Source: Acinetobacter sp. ANC 4648 (GTDB lineage: Bacteria; Pseudomonadota; Gammaproteobacteria; Pseudomonadales; Moraxellaceae). From it: DNA of 64,000 nt. The stretch covers positions 372,001-436,000 of the forward strand of contig NZ_NEGI01000002.1 in the NCBI RefSeq assembly GCF_002135345.1, written 5' to 3'. Below are positions 1 to 9,845 of this stretch, one piece after another (within the stretch, counting starts at the first letter, position 1; every line of letters begins with the position of its first letter). The notes below the pieces were generated by a model that was not told the DNA's origin, searched no databases, and saw nothing but the letters and a program-made list of their open reading frames with translations. The position numbers and the translations under genes are program-made.

Positions 1-906
1 ATCAGACTGCGAGAAAATATCTGCTGATGCTTGACGTACTTCAACAATTTGTTTTGAGTTATTTGATAATGTACTTGCCGCAGTTTTTAAAATTTTATCG
101 TAATCATCTTTAATACTTTCTAATGATTCACGTAATGCAGGTTGATCAATACGTGTTACACCCAGCTCGGCATTACCATTTAACTGCGCATTTAAATACG
201 CACCGAACGTTTCAGTATCTGCATTAAAGTCATCTGCAGAGGCTTGTGAATCTGCTGAACCACCCAATACCGCACCAATCGAACGTAAAATACGTTCCGC
301 AATAAATACTTGGTTTTTAGCAATAACTACCTGACTACTTGGCATATTCTCACGTGCCATTTGGTCAACCATTAAGTTATATTCTGCCTGCATACCTGGA
401 ATTGCATCACTAATAGCAAGGTTAGTTTCATACAAGTTATTAATGACCTTTTCTTGCGACGTTACTGTTGTAATATCATCAGAAACTTTAGACCAAATTG
501 AGTCAATTTGTTGCAAATTCTTATCATTTGCATGCGTAGCTTTCACAACTTTAAGATTATCGTCAAACTCTTGCTGTGATTTTTTTAAGGCTTGAATTGC
601 ACCACTGCCCGATACTGAAGATGTCACCTCAGTTGCTTGGCGTGACATCGTTTGTGACAATAAACGTAACTCACCTAAACTTCGAGTTAAGTCGTTATTC
701 CGAGGAACGCTATAGAACAGGTACAATAAAATATAGACTGCGAAAATCAAACTAATAAAAGCCATTAAAATAAATGGTTTTGCTTTATCGCTATCACCGA
801 ACAATTTAGAAAATTGATCAATACGTGATTTTATTTTTGCTATAACAACTGGACTACTTTTTTGAGTAGCATCACCTGTATTTTTCTTTTTAAGTTTAAA
901 GCCCAT
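1..906 (-). CDS. pilJ: Twitching motility chemoreceptor PilJ (N-terminal part, cut by window edge)
   Basis: Methyl-accepting chemotaxis-type receptor of the Pil-Chp pathway that controls type IV pilus activity; it sits in the inner membrane. The 302 codons present begin with an ATG at 906. They encode a basic cytoplasmic tail, a hydrophobic helix at about residues 43-65, and then the start of a helical sensory region rich in Ser, Gln and Asp, as expected for PilJ. The signalling domain lies beyond position 1. It follows pilI by 44 bases on the same strand, the standard pilGHIJ order, so identification rests on both sequence character and context. The gene is open to the window edge with no frameshift. 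Confidence 0.9.
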   Translation of the reverse strand, partial: MGFKLKKKNTGDATQKSSPVVIAKIKSRIDQFSKLFGDSDKAKPFILMAFISLIFAVYILLYLFYSVPRNNDLTRSLGELRLLSQTMSRQATEVTSSVSGSGAIQALKKSQQEFDDNLKVVKATHANDKNLQQIDSIWSKVSDDITTVTSQEKVINNLYETNLAISDAIPGMQAEYNLMVDQMARENMPSSQVVIAKNQVFIAERILRSIGAVLGGSADSQASADDFNADTETFGAYLNAQLNGNAELGVTRIDQPALRESLESIKDDYDKILKTAASTLSNNSKQIVEVRQASADIFSQSD

Positions 907-950
907 TCAGCTTCTCCCCGGGACGCTTAACTTCAAGTTCAGCGTCAAAG

Positions 951-1487
951 CTAGTTTATAAATTTTTCTGATGCATTCAGATACTTAGGATCATTTAATA
1001 AACGACTAAACAAGAATACATTCCAAGCATGGTTGTGCTGATGAAAATATCCTTGGCAATAACGATTAAGTTTTTCATCTAAATTTTGATTTTCTGAAAA
1101 AAAACTTTTTTTATTAAAATGTTGAATCCCCAACACCTGATCTACAATCAAACCAACGTACTGATCATTATGGCTAATACATAAGACTTTTTGAGTAGGT
1201 AAAAATTGACTTCTTTGTCCTGAAATAAAACACGCTAAATCGGAAACAGATAAAAGTCTTCCCCGAATATTCGCTAATCCCCATACCCAATCCTGTACAT
1301 TAGGAACAGAAGTATATTTAGGAGGATAGATGACTTCGGAAACTTCACCTAATGGAGCAATAAAATATTGCCCCATCATTTCGAATGCAATGCCTGACCA
1401 TCGGTTTACTTCACTTTCATCATCGCTGTAGTTTTTATTGCCACGTTTTGATAAACGAAGTAATTCGATAAATCCATTCGCTGCCAT
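951..1487 (-). CDS. pilI: CheW-like adaptor PilI
   Basis: Adaptor coupling the PilJ receptor to the ChpA kinase in the type IV pilus chemosensory system; cytoplasmic. The 178 residues form one CheW-like domain. A core such as FIAPLGEVSEVI (about residue 42 on) and VWGLANIRGRLLSVSDL (about 68-84) is the typical CheW beta-sheet signature. The start ATG at 1487 has a GGGA-type ribosome binding site overlapping the end of pilH, whose stop codon is only 3 bases upstream, so the two are probably translationally linked. Length is normal for PilI. Confidence 0.93.
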   Translation of the reverse strand: MAANGFIELLRLSKRGNKNYSDDESEVNRWSGIAFEMMGQYFIAPLGEVSEVIYPPKYTSVPNVQDWVWGLANIRGRLLSVSDLACFISGQRSQFLPTQKVLCISHNDQYVGLIVDQVLGIQHFNKKSFFSENQNLDEKLNRYCQGYFHQHNHAWNVFLFSRLLNDPKYLNASEKFIN

Positions 1488-1490
1488 AGG

Positions 1491-1859
1491 TTATCCCACA
1501 CTGAGATATTGTTTAATCACACTAATTAGTTGATTCTCATCAATAGGCTTAGTTAAATAATCACTCGCCCCTTGTCTTTTTCCCCAAACTCTATCTGTAT
1601 CTTGGTCTTTCGTACTCACAATTACGATAGGAATGTGTTTTGTTTCTGCACCCCGCGCAATTTGACGTGTTGCCTGAAAACCATTCACACCAGGCATTAC
1701 TACATCCATTAATACCAAATCAGGTAATTCAGCTTGTGCCAAAGTCACCCCATCTGCGCCATTAGTTGCTTCCAAAACCTCAAAGCCATGTTTATTTAAA
1801 ATTTCTTTAAATCTAAACATCTCTGTTGGTGAGTCATCAACAATTAGAATACGTGCCAT
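1491..1859 (-). CDS. pilH: Response regulator PilH
   Basis: Single-domain CheY-like receiver (122 residues) of the Pil-Chp system, thought to modulate pilus retraction. Visible receiver hallmarks are the acidic pair in LIVDDS, the phosphoacceptor Asp in DLVLMDVVMPG, the Ser of VIVSTKDQ and the Lys of YLTKP. I chose the ATG at 1859 rather than the TTG at 1871 because a GGGG ribosome binding site lies 6 bases before the ATG and because MARILIVDD is the usual PilH start. It is followed directly by pilI and preceded by pilG. Confidence 0.95.
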   Translation of the reverse strand: MARILIVDDSPTEMFRFKEILNKHGFEVLEATNGADGVTLAQAELPDLVLMDVVMPGVNGFQATRQIARGAETKHIPIVIVSTKDQDTDRVWGKRQGASDYLTKPIDENQLISVIKQYLSVG

Positions 1860-1881
1860 TTTTTTCCCCAATCAATTCGTT

Positions 1882-2265
1882 TTAAACACCAACATGGTTA
1901 CGAATTGCATTTAATAACTCGTCCTTACTAAAAGGTTTTGTCAAATATTCATCTGACCCAACCACTCTTCCTTTTGCTTGATCAAATAAACCGTCTTTAC
2001 TTGACAACATAATGACAGGTGTATTTTGATAATTTTGTGAATTTTTAATCAAAGCGCAGGTTTGATAACCATCCAGACGTGGCATCATAATATCGACAAA
2101 AACAATATCCGGATTCGCTTCTGCGATTTTAGACAATGCCTCAAAACCATCAACAGCAGTCACTACATCGCAGCCTTCACGCTGTAATAAAGTTTCAGCT
2201 GTACGACGAATCGTTTTTGAATCATCAATTACCATGACTTTTAGATTTTGAAATTTATTGTCCAT
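1882..2265 (-). CDS. pilG: Response regulator PilG
   Basis: CheY-like single receiver domain (127 residues), first gene of the twitching chemosensory operon, acting with PilH on pilus extension and retraction. Receiver signature: VMVIDDSKTIRR at the N-terminus, phosphoacceptor Asp in DIVFVDIMMPRLDGYQ, Ser-Ser in IMLSSKDG and Lys in YLTKPF. The start ATG at 2265 has a GGGACGGG ribosome binding site. The TIRRTAETLL segment after the first acidic pocket distinguishes it from PilH. The gene heads the minus-strand cluster pilG-pilH-pilI-pilJ and is divergent from the gene at 2534. Confidence 0.94.
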   Translation of the reverse strand: MDNKFQNLKVMVIDDSKTIRRTAETLLQREGCDVVTAVDGFEALSKIAEANPDIVFVDIMMPRLDGYQTCALIKNSQNYQNTPVIMLSSKDGLFDQAKGRVVGSDEYLTKPFSKDELLNAIRNHVGV

Positions 2266-2431
2266 TTAATGACCCGTCCCCTTAATTTGGATTTGATAGA
2301 GCTGAACTCATTTATTTTTTACAATTAATCTGCATTTTTTAACATATATTCACCAAGTTTATCAATGAACATTTATTGTTAGCCGCTCGTTTTTTTACAT
2401 TTGCACTTTAAAAAACCAATTTTTTTGATAA

Positions 2432-2460
2432 TTGACGCTTTATTTTCCCATTTTTATATT
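2432..2460 (+). promoter_or_regulatory. Sigma-70-type promoter
   Basis: TTGACG at 2432-2437 and TATATT at 2455-2460 are separated by 17 bases, a near-consensus sigma-70 promoter. Transcription would begin near 2467, about 65 bases before the secreted coiled-coil gene at 2534. Confidence 0.5.
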
Positions 2461-2533
2461 TCATACTCTAATTTAAATCCTTAATATGTCTTCATTATTA
2501 GGTAAAATACACTTAAAAGTATTTGGAGGAACA

Positions 2534-3160
2534 ATGTTCAGTCAAAAAAATGCGTCCTCGTCAAAATATTTTATTTATTCATTCTTAATAATTACTGGAT
2601 ACACACTGACCAGCTCAGCTTTTGCTGCAGAGGCAGTACAAAAAAAATGGTATCGTTACTATGACAAAAATGGGGTAGCCAATATCAGCACTTCTGTTAC
2701 GCCAGCACATATTCGAAACGGTTATGAAGTTCTAGGGTCGAATATGCAGGTGATTCAACGTAATCATGCCTATAGTGCCGAACAAGATGTCAAACAGTCT
2801 AGCTCTCGAGCCTCCGCCGCTCGTCAAAAAGAACAAGATGCTAAATTAAAAAGAGCTTACGGCAATATTAAAGTTGCTGAAAGTAAACGTAATGAACAAT
2901 TCGGGAGTATCAAAAAACAAATTGCGCTGCAACAAGATCAACTCAAGCAACTACAAGCAGATCGAATCAATTTTAAACGCCAAGAAATGGAGTATTTCCG
3001 AAAAGGAAGTGCGGTTCCTACGCAACTTAAAAATAATATCAAATATAATACTGACAATATAAACAATACTAAAGCCACGATCGAGTCTTTACATACTAGC
3101 TATAGCACGACACAAACCTATTACAGCGACATCATTCAACGTCTAAAAGTATTCGAATAA
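2534..3160 (+). CDS. Secreted coiled-coil protein of unknown function (DUF4124-like N-terminus)
   Basis: A 208-residue exported protein. An N-terminal signal peptide is visible, with a hydrophobic stretch YFIYSFLIITGYTLT and probable cleavage after AFA (about residue 32). Next comes a short segment around WYRYYDKNGVANISTS that resembles the DUF4124 beta-strand motif of periplasmic proteins. The rest is Lys/Gln/Glu-rich and looks alpha-helical, probably coiled coil (about residues 85-165). I chose the ATG at 2534 over an upstream start because GGAGGA lies 3 bases before it and the signal peptide then starts normally. The gene stands alone, divergent from pilG. The function is unknown. Confidence 0.8.
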   Translation: MFSQKNASSSKYFIYSFLIITGYTLTSSAFAAEAVQKKWYRYYDKNGVANISTSVTPAHIRNGYEVLGSNMQVIQRNHAYSAEQDVKQSSSRASAARQKEQDAKLKRAYGNIKVAESKRNEQFGSIKKQIALQQDQLKQLQADRINFKRQEMEYFRKGSAVPTQLKNNIKYNTDNINNTKATIESLHTSYSTTQTYYSDIIQRLKVFE

Positions 3161-3695
3161 TTTTTCACAAGTACTATTTATTTTTAATGGGATCAACACA
3201 CAAAATATAGCGTATTTCTTAGATATAAAAAATACAATTAATTCAATAATATTTCAGTCAAAAATTAACTTCCCACCGAGTTGTAGAAGTAATATTTATC
3301 CCCTACATAACACTTTAAAACCATCAAAATACAATCTAACCATCCTAATATTGCTAAAAAACTATAAAAAGAGGTTTATCTCATAATGCTGTTATTTTTA
3401 ATTTTAACTGTATTAATGATCGACAGTGCTATGGTGATTGAGCTTTTGACTCGTTTTAAGTTTTTGTAATACCATTAAAAAGTAGAGCATAATCATTATT
3501 GAAATCCTACCCCCTTCCCTTAGTGATTTCCAGTACCTTTTTCTTTAGATAATTTTTAAAATTTTATATCGCAATAATTTCTGAAAATTGCATCTTAGCG
3601 AGATAATTTTAAACAAGCTGACATTATCAAATGTCCCACTGATTTTTTTAACGTATAATCTCTGCTTTAAATCTAAAAATTTCAGGATAGTTTCC
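3161..3695. other. Intergenic region between the coiled-coil gene and proS
   Basis: AT-rich stretch. It contains one small open frame (3386-3469, listed separately) and a TATAAT at 3654-3659, 37 bases before the proS start, that could serve as a -10 element; I see no good -35. Nothing else is supported here. Confidence 0.5.
3386..3469 (+). CDS. Possible 27-residue single-helix membrane peptide
   Basis: ATG at 3386 with AAGAGG about 10 bases upstream opens a 27-codon frame ending at TAA 3469. The product begins MLLFLILTVLMIDSAMVIEL and ends in a short basic tail (TRFKF), the shape of a small inner-membrane peptide with one helix. No family is recognised. It could be a chance frame in AT-rich DNA; the plausible ribosome binding site and the hydrophobic-then-basic layout are the only support. 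Confidence 0.35.
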   Translation: MLLFLILTVLMIDSAMVIELLTRFKFL

Positions 3696-5411
3696 ATGCG
3701 CGCGAGTCGCTTTTTATTTGCTACGTTAAGAGAAACCCCAAATGATGCTGAAGTTATTTCACATCAACTCATGTTACGTGCGGGGATGGTTCGTAAGTTG
3801 GCTTCAGGTTTATATACTTGGTTGCCGATGGGTGTACGTGTGTTAAATAAAGTTGAAGCGATTGTTCGTGAAGAAATGAATCGTGCTGGCTCACTTGAAG
3901 TGTTCATGCCAGTCACTCAACCCGCAAGTTTATGGGAAGAGTCTGGCCGTTATGTGCAATACGGTCCTGAACTATTACGCTTTAAAGACCGCCATAACAA
4001 TGACTTTGTTATGGGGCCAACCCATGAAGAAGTGATTACTGATCTCGCGCGTAACGAGTTAAAAAGCTATAAGCAGCTTCCAATCAACTTCTATCAAATT
4101 CAAACCAAATTTCGTGACGAAATTCGTCCACGCTTTGGTGTCATGCGTTCACGTGAATTCATTATGAAAGATGCCTATTCATTCCATGTGAATCAAGCAT
4201 CTTTACAAGAAACTTATGATGTGATGTATGACACTTACTGCCGTATTTTCACACGCCTCGGTTTAGATTTTCGCCCTGTTCAAGCGGACACAGGCTCTAT
4301 TGGTGGTTCAGGTTCGCATGAATTTCACGTATTGGCTTCAAGTGGTGAAGATGACATCGTTTTCTCGACTGAATCTGACTATGCTGCCAACGTAGAAAAA
4401 GCCGAAGCGATATTAGTCGGTGAACGTGCAGCAGCGACTCAAGCATTAAGTATTGTAGAAACCCCAAATCAAAAAACTATTGCTGATGTCTCTACATTCT
4501 TAAACACTGATCCAGCTCAATCAGTAAAAGCTTTATTAGTTCAGGGTATTGCAGCTGAAAATGGTCAAATTCCTGTGATTGCATTGTTCCTGCGTGGCGA
4601 TCATGAGTTGAATGAAATTAAAGCTGAAAAACATGCTGCTATTGCCGTGCCTTTGACTTTTGCTACAGATGCACAAATGCAAGAACATGGCCTAACTGCT
4701 GGTTTTATTGGTCCTCAAGGTTTAGTCGAAAAAGGCTTAACCGTAATTATTGACCGTGCTGCTTCAGTCCTTTCTGATTTTGTTGCCGGTGCCAATGAAG
4801 CTGATAAACATGCAACTGGTGTGAACTGGGAACGTGATGCTCAGTTTAGTGAAGTATTTGACTTACGTAATGTGGTCGAAGGTGATCCATCTCCAGATGG
4901 TAAAGGCACACTGCAAATTAAACGTGGTATTGAAGTGGGTCATATCTTCCAATTGGGCCAAAAGTATTCTGAAGCTTTAGGCTGTAAAGTTTTAGGTGAA
5001 GATGGCAAACCATTAACGGTCACTATGGGCTGCTATGGAATTGGTGTAACCCGTGTCGTTGCATCTGCGATTGAACAAAACTTTGATGATAAAGGTATTA
5101 TTTGGCCTGCTGCAATTGCACCTTTTGACATTGCTATTGTACCGATGAATGCACATAAATCACCACGGACTGTAGAAGCTGCTGAAGCGCTTTATAGCGA
5201 ATTACAAGCCCTAGGTTTTGATGTGATTTTAGATGATCGTAACGAACGTCCTGGTGTTAAATTCTCTGATTTAGAATTAACTGGTATTCCACACCGTATC
5301 GTACTTGGTGAAAAAGGTTTAGATGCAGGCACATTTGAATATAAAGGTCGTACCGATGCTGAATCCGTAAATATTTCTAAAGAAGAGTTAATGGCGAAGC
5401 TAGTAAAATAA
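3696..5411 (+). CDS. proS: Prolyl-tRNA synthetase
   Basis: Charges tRNA-Pro with proline; cytoplasmic class II synthetase with an editing insertion. The 571 residues match the bacterial-type length. Visible are the class II motif 2 region ([20 protein letters not shown], about residues 139-158) and motif 3 ([15 protein letters not shown]), followed by an anticodon-binding C-terminal domain. The long stretch between motifs 2 and 3 corresponds to the INS editing domain that clears mischarged Ala. The frame is open further upstream to 3588, but [15 protein letters not shown] is the conserved family start, and the TATAAT at 3654 also argues for the ATG at 3696. Monocistronic, followed by a strong terminator. 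Confidence 0.97.
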   Translation: MRASRFLFATLRETPNDAEVISHQLMLRAGMVRKLASGLYTWLPMGVRVLNKVEAIVREEMNRAGSLEVFMPVTQPASLWEESGRYVQYGPELLRFKDRHNNDFVMGPTHEEVITDLARNELKSYKQLPINFYQIQTKFRDEIRPRFGVMRSREFIMKDAYSFHVNQASLQETYDVMYDTYCRIFTRLGLDFRPVQADTGSIGGSGSHEFHVLASSGEDDIVFSTESDYAANVEKAEAILVGERAAATQALSIVETPNQKTIADVSTFLNTDPAQSVKALLVQGIAAENGQIPVIALFLRGDHELNEIKAEKHAAIAVPLTFATDAQMQEHGLTAGFIGPQGLVEKGLTVIIDRAASVLSDFVAGANEADKHATGVNWERDAQFSEVFDLRNVVEGDPSPDGKGTLQIKRGIEVGHIFQLGQKYSEALGCKVLGEDGKPLTVTMGCYGIGVTRVVASAIEQNFDDKGIIWPAAIAPFDIAIVPMNAHKSPRTVEAAEALYSELQALGFDVILDDRNERPGVKFSDLELTGIPHRIVLGEKGLDAGTFEYKGRTDAESVNISKEELMAKLVK

Positions 5412-5430
5412 TTGACTGATTAAGTAATAA

Positions 5431-5459
5431 AAAATCCCACGGTATGTGGGATTTTTTAT
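5431..5459. terminator. Bidirectional terminator between proS and the fil-like cluster
   Basis: AAATCCCAC, a 5-base loop, then GTGGGATTT followed by T-runs on both strands. It can end proS on the plus strand and the last cluster gene on the minus strand. Confidence 0.85.
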
Positions 5460-5478
5460 TACATTTCAAAATTAATTT

Positions 5479-6426
5479 CTACAAACCATTTATTTTAACT
5501 TTTAAATCAGTTACTGATGCCCCAACAGCTCCCATATTGCCCATTGAGCCATTTTTCAAGCCATTAAATACAGCTCCATCAGATGAATTTAATGTACCCA
5601 AGGTCATACTATTTAATGCCGCATCAAACTTACTTGAGGCACCACTATTACCAAAGACTAAACCATCTGATTCAACGCCAGCATAAAAGCCATTTAACAA
5701 GAATCCATTGCTCACATCACTGGCTTTTAACTGAAAATTAAATGTTGCCCCTGTATTTCCTGAAATCAGCGCTATAGGACATCCACCACCATCTTCTGTA
5801 CCACAAATTGATTGGATTGCACCACTCAACATAATCAAATGGCTTTGAGGAACATTACCTAATTGAATATTCAATGCGGGTTTATTTGTGTTATTAAAAT
5901 TAATCGCAAAATTATTTGCTGTACTACCAATCGTCAATAATTTGCTTACATCACTATTTAAAGAACCACTACCAGTAAAGATAGACTTTGAAGCACCACT
6001 TAAGGATGTTGAGTTCTCTCCTGCAAGATAAACAGAAAAAGGAGAAACTTTAATTCCAGTAATATTACTACCTAAACTTAATGCAATATTTGCAAATGGA
6101 CGACCCAAGCCACCGTCGGCATCTAGAACCATTTTAACCGTAGGCTGTGAAACTGATACTCCTAAAAACCCGACACTTACAGGACTATTTGTACTTCCCG
6201 CCATAACAAGAGATGCTTTATTTTTATAAGTAGCTGCAGGTGTTAAACCATCAGTATCAATAACAGAGATCTGCTGAAACTCTATTTTACCAACTTGCAC
6301 ACCAATATTAATACCATCCTGCCCAGTAGCCTGAGAAAGGCTTTGATCATCCATAGGCTGCATGGCTATAGATAGCGGACTGCATAATAATAAAGATACA
6401 CATCCGAGTATATTTTTTTTCTTCAT
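5479..6426 (-). CDS. Secreted protein of the fil-like cluster, seventh gene
   Basis: A 315-residue exported protein. The signal peptide (MKKKNILGCVSLLLCSPLSI, cleavage after SIA) is followed directly by MQPMDDQSLSQATGQDGINI, the short motif shared by all seven proteins of this cluster. This motif resembles the DUF6160 N-terminal signature. The rest is Gly/Ser/Asn-rich and probably beta-rich, with two Cys near the middle (CGTEDGGGC). The ATG at 6426 was chosen because AAGGA precedes it and the signal peptide starts there; the frame itself opens at 6504. Related genes in A. baumannii are annotated as fil, a putative pilus system; that function is not demonstrated from sequence. It lies 98 bases after the preceding gene and is the last of the cluster. 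Confidence 0.85.
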   Translation of the reverse strand: MKKKNILGCVSLLLCSPLSIAMQPMDDQSLSQATGQDGINIGVQVGKIEFQQISVIDTDGLTPAATYKNKASLVMAGSTNSPVSVGFLGVSVSQPTVKMVLDADGGLGRPFANIALSLGSNITGIKVSPFSVYLAGENSTSLSGASKSIFTGSGSLNSDVSKLLTIGSTANNFAINFNNTNKPALNIQLGNVPQSHLIMLSGAIQSICGTEDGGGCPIALISGNTGATFNFQLKASDVSNGFLLNGFYAGVESDGLVFGNSGASSKFDAALNSMTLGTLNSSDGAVFNGLKNGSMGNMGAVGASVTDLKVKINGL

Positions 6427-6524
6427 TGTCCTAATCCTTAGGAAAATATTTTTAATTTTAACCCATACCAGAACTAGTCTAATGCATTTTAAATTTTGAT
6501 CCAATCAAAAACCGATAATAGGAT

Positions 6525-9035
6525 TTAACGCGGTGTAATATTAAATTCACTGGTTAAACGCCCACCTGTAATTGCAAGCTCGCCTAGACGTGCACCTGCT
6601 CCAGTTTTTGGTGGATATAGGTTTAAATCTCTTGCACGAAAAACACCTGCTGGATTTTGATCTGGATTAAATATTAAAGCCGCATTAAAGCCCACCTTAC
6701 CTAAACCGTTCTCTTGATCTTTCCCCATTACAATCGCATTATTGAAACCAATTTTTCCAGTTAAATTATCTAGACCAATACTTGAACCATTTACTGGATC
6801 ATTAATCTGTATCGTATTACCTACATCTGCCAAAGTCATATCACCGACAATACTTAAACGACTTCCCGAACCATCAGCTTTAATTTCACTATTTGGAATC
6901 AAAGAAAGATCCATATCGCCACCAAGACGTAACTTCACTCCCCAAACCACATCATCTTTTAGTGCAAAATTATCACTTGAAGATTTATCTTTAATTGCAC
7001 ATGCAGCCGCGGCAGAGGCTATTCCTAAGGCACAGGATTTATATGTTGTGCCTGGTAAATATCCCGCAGCAACTTCAGCAGCCATCACAATCAGCATGTT
7101 TTTTAAACTTAAATTTAAACTGCCATTTTCAACACCTATATTACCAGTGCCTTTCATCAATAAATCTACATTTCGTAGACCCATATAGTAATCTGTTGAC
7201 TGAATACCATTTGCTGAAATTCCATCTCGATCACCACCATCAATCACTAAAATAGAAGTGGTTTTAGTACCTTTATTATAGCCAACAGTATCCTTATACT
7301 TTCTCGAAAGCTTGTCATTAGGATCGATACTATTTAAATCACGAGAAAGGTCCTTATCAATACCTTCCGTACTCATTGCCATTGAAAAACCAAGCCGTGC
7401 TGTATTACCAGAAGTAGCAACTTGACTTTTTACACCTTTATCCGTGTAGTAATACGCCGTATTTGCTGTTACCTTCGTTCCATACATCGCAATATTGGCA
7501 TTCAAATTATAAAAAGGTAGCGCTAAGCCCCATTCATTGTTCAACCCATTACTAACAAACAAATTAGCGGGATCAATCACTCCTGCACTTGTAGTAAAGC
7601 GTCCTCGACGTGATATCGCCTGAAACTCACCACCACGAATGCTCATGGCCACTGCATATGGATTTGTAGATAATAGATGAACATTCTGCTTGTAATCATC
7701 TAAAGTTGTTAAATAGCTATTATTACCAAATCGACTATTTTGAAACGTATAGTTTTCTGGTAATTGTAAATTTTTTGTATCAATTAAATTAATATATATA
7801 TTGCCACTATCAAATGTTCCGCGAGTTCCAGGTTGTAAGCCAGTCAAATTTCCAAACTCAAAACCATAGGTATTCAACCCAGCGCCACCTATTTCCAATG
7901 TGGTTGCTTTTCCATCGGAGCCGAGCATGGTATCGCCATCTTTAGTGAAATCTGCTTTCATACGAAATGCGATCCCAGAACTTCCCATAATATTATTGTT
8001 TGTTGTTCCCGAAGGAGAGTCCGCCTTGCCCAAAAGGTCAGTACTTCCTGTTGAGTCCAACCCTCTGAGTTGTAGATAACCATTAACCATTCGACCGCTA
8101 GCTCCGACACGTATAAGTCCCATAGCCCCTGCTGGACTATTGGTATTAGCATCCAAAGCATAAGGAGTTGTTGCATTTACCCCCTTATTCAACATAATTT
8201 CGAGATTCAAACCTGCATTTGTCGTTTCAGAACCATTACCATAGGTTCCTGTATTTTTAAAGCCTATTTTATTTGAAGCAGAATCTGCGACACGTGTAAA
8301 ATCAACATAACCATATTGCTCATTTGGAGCCTGTGAAAGACTGGCATCTATAGAGTTATTGGTTTGTAATTTTAAACCAGCAACTTCATCAATAAATACA
8401 TACCCTTTACCTTTAAAATTAAAATTAAAATTTTTAAAAATAAGCTGATTGAGTTGATTATTAATATTGGTTTGTCCTAAATAAATATTTGCGTTTTTTA
8501 CCCCTAAAAGCAACTCGGCTTGACTATTTTTACTAAATAAACCATCTCTGGTTTTAAGACCAATATTTAGGTCTGATGTTGTTTGTACTGCAATATTTCC
8601 AATTTTTTCACTGCAATATGCACTCACATCGCAAATACGAAAAGAATCAATCGTCAGCAGTAAAGGCGCAACAGCTAAATCAAAATCTAGTCCTGTCTTA
8701 TTACCTTCACTCCCTAAATTAATTTTATAATCTGCACCTAGCGGAACACTTAAAGCATTACTTTTTTGAATCTTAACGGTGTCTGCAGTTGTCGTCAGCC
8801 TTGAATCAATTGCACCCTGCGTTCCTCGTCCTGCATTATCAGTCCAATACAGCGTATCAATATTTGCTTCTTTAAAAGTCGTAGAAATATGTACACCATC
8901 TTGCCCATTTACACTTCTTAAGTCACTATCATTTAGCGCTTGTAAAGCATAGGTAGAACCGCTCATAAAAAACATGCTGAGCGTTAATGTATTTAAGATA
9001 AATCCTTTACCGTGATTTTGTTTTCTATTTATCAT
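6525..9035 (-). CDS. Large secreted protein of the fil-like cluster, sixth gene
   Basis: An 836-residue exported protein, the largest of the cluster. After a basic N-terminus and hydrophobic signal segment (LTLSMFFMSGSTYA), the mature chain opens with LQALNDSDLRSVNGQDGVHI, the family motif. The remainder is a long, Asn/Gly/Ser-rich chain with alternating hydrophobic residues, suggesting beta structure, perhaps a beta-helix or outer-membrane fold. No catalytic motif was seen. Cys are few (one pair near residue 140, another near 665-680). ATG 9035 is preferred over the GTG at 9038 because AAGGAAG sits 5 bases upstream of the ATG. It begins 30 bases after the previous gene, so it is probably co-transcribed with it. 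Confidence 0.85.
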   Translation of the reverse strand: MINRKQNHGKGFILNTLTLSMFFMSGSTYALQALNDSDLRSVNGQDGVHISTTFKEANIDTLYWTDNAGRGTQGAIDSRLTTTADTVKIQKSNALSVPLGADYKINLGSEGNKTGLDFDLAVAPLLLTIDSFRICDVSAYCSEKIGNIAVQTTSDLNIGLKTRDGLFSKNSQAELLLGVKNANIYLGQTNINNQLNQLIFKNFNFNFKGKGYVFIDEVAGLKLQTNNSIDASLSQAPNEQYGYVDFTRVADSASNKIGFKNTGTYGNGSETTNAGLNLEIMLNKGVNATTPYALDANTNSPAGAMGLIRVGASGRMVNGYLQLRGLDSTGSTDLLGKADSPSGTTNNNIMGSSGIAFRMKADFTKDGDTMLGSDGKATTLEIGGAGLNTYGFEFGNLTGLQPGTRGTFDSGNIYINLIDTKNLQLPENYTFQNSRFGNNSYLTTLDDYKQNVHLLSTNPYAVAMSIRGGEFQAISRRGRFTTSAGVIDPANLFVSNGLNNEWGLALPFYNLNANIAMYGTKVTANTAYYYTDKGVKSQVATSGNTARLGFSMAMSTEGIDKDLSRDLNSIDPNDKLSRKYKDTVGYNKGTKTTSILVIDGGDRDGISANGIQSTDYYMGLRNVDLLMKGTGNIGVENGSLNLSLKNMLIVMAAEVAAGYLPGTTYKSCALGIASAAAACAIKDKSSSDNFALKDDVVWGVKLRLGGDMDLSLIPNSEIKADGSGSRLSIVGDMTLADVGNTIQINDPVNGSSIGLDNLTGKIGFNNAIVMGKDQENGLGKVGFNAALIFNPDQNPAGVFRARDLNLYPPKTGAGARLGELAITGGRLTSEFNITPR

Positions 9036-9065
9036 CACATCTTCCTTTTCATATCTATAAACAGA

Positions 9066-9830
9066 CTAACAGCGAGGATGATTTCCATCACAGCTAAACA
9101 TCATGATTTTCCCCTGTAAAGCAAGATTTCCATTCATCATCATGCCAACAAAACCCGTCTCTCTACCTGTATCATATTTATCTGCGGTTGTTCCTATAGG
9201 CCCTAAAGTAGGTGCCGATTGATCTATAACCTGAGCTTTATCACTATAAACATTCGCTTTCAAATAACCATAATCACTTGCCGTACTGCTGGATCCTTCA
9301 ACCAACTTACCAGTAGCATCATAATAAGAAGTAAAGTTATCTTGCTCTATCGATAATGCATTAAATCCATAGTTACGAATTTGCAAAGGCTTATCAGCAC
9401 TGACCGTTAACTGGATTGCTGGCTTAATCATATTACTATATTGTAAATCAATACCATCAAGCCCTAATTTTTGGATATTCATTGTTCCTTGAATTCCCTT
9501 AAACACTAACCACAACTTATGTCCAGGATTACTCACTGTCGGATCACTAGCCGCCACAGTCCAATTTCCACTTGCATCCTTTTGTACAAATCTTTTATTT
9601 GGTGAAATAGCCAAATGGCAGTATGCAAGATTGGCGCAATCTACAATCGGTGCTGTCCCATTTGCTAATTCTGTATTGGTCAAGACTTTTTGATTGAGCG
9701 TTAATTTCAGTGATAAATCCGCTCCAGCTTGCCCCTCTATTGCCCGAAGTGTCTGATTATCCATAGGCTTTAATTCTGCAAAGACCATTGAGTTACATAG
9801 CGCTAAAAGTAAAAAAGTTATTTTTTTCAT
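9066..9830 (-). CDS. Secreted protein of the fil-like cluster, fifth gene
   Basis: A 254-residue exported protein. A clean signal peptide (MKKITFLLLALCNSMVFA) is followed by ELKPMDNQTLRAIEGQAGAD, the same motif as in the other cluster proteins. The mature part has one Cys pair (VDCANLAYC) and ends in a second pair (SCDGNHPRC), so disulfides are likely in the periplasm or outside the cell. The start ATG at 9830 has an AGAGAG ribosome binding site and is 15 bases after the stop of the 766-residue gene. Function is unknown; the association with pili comes only from the name given to related Acinetobacter clusters. Confidence 0.86.
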   Translation of the reverse strand: MKKITFLLLALCNSMVFAELKPMDNQTLRAIEGQAGADLSLKLTLNQKVLTNTELANGTAPIVDCANLAYCHLAISPNKRFVQKDASGNWTVAASDPTVSNPGHKLWLVFKGIQGTMNIQKLGLDGIDLQYSNMIKPAIQLTVSADKPLQIRNYGFNALSIEQDNFTSYYDATGKLVEGSSSTASDYGYLKANVYSDKAQVIDQSAPTLGPIGTTADKYDTGRETGFVGMMMNGNLALQGKIMMFSCDGNHPRC

Positions 9831-9845
9831 GATGATCTCTCTTAC

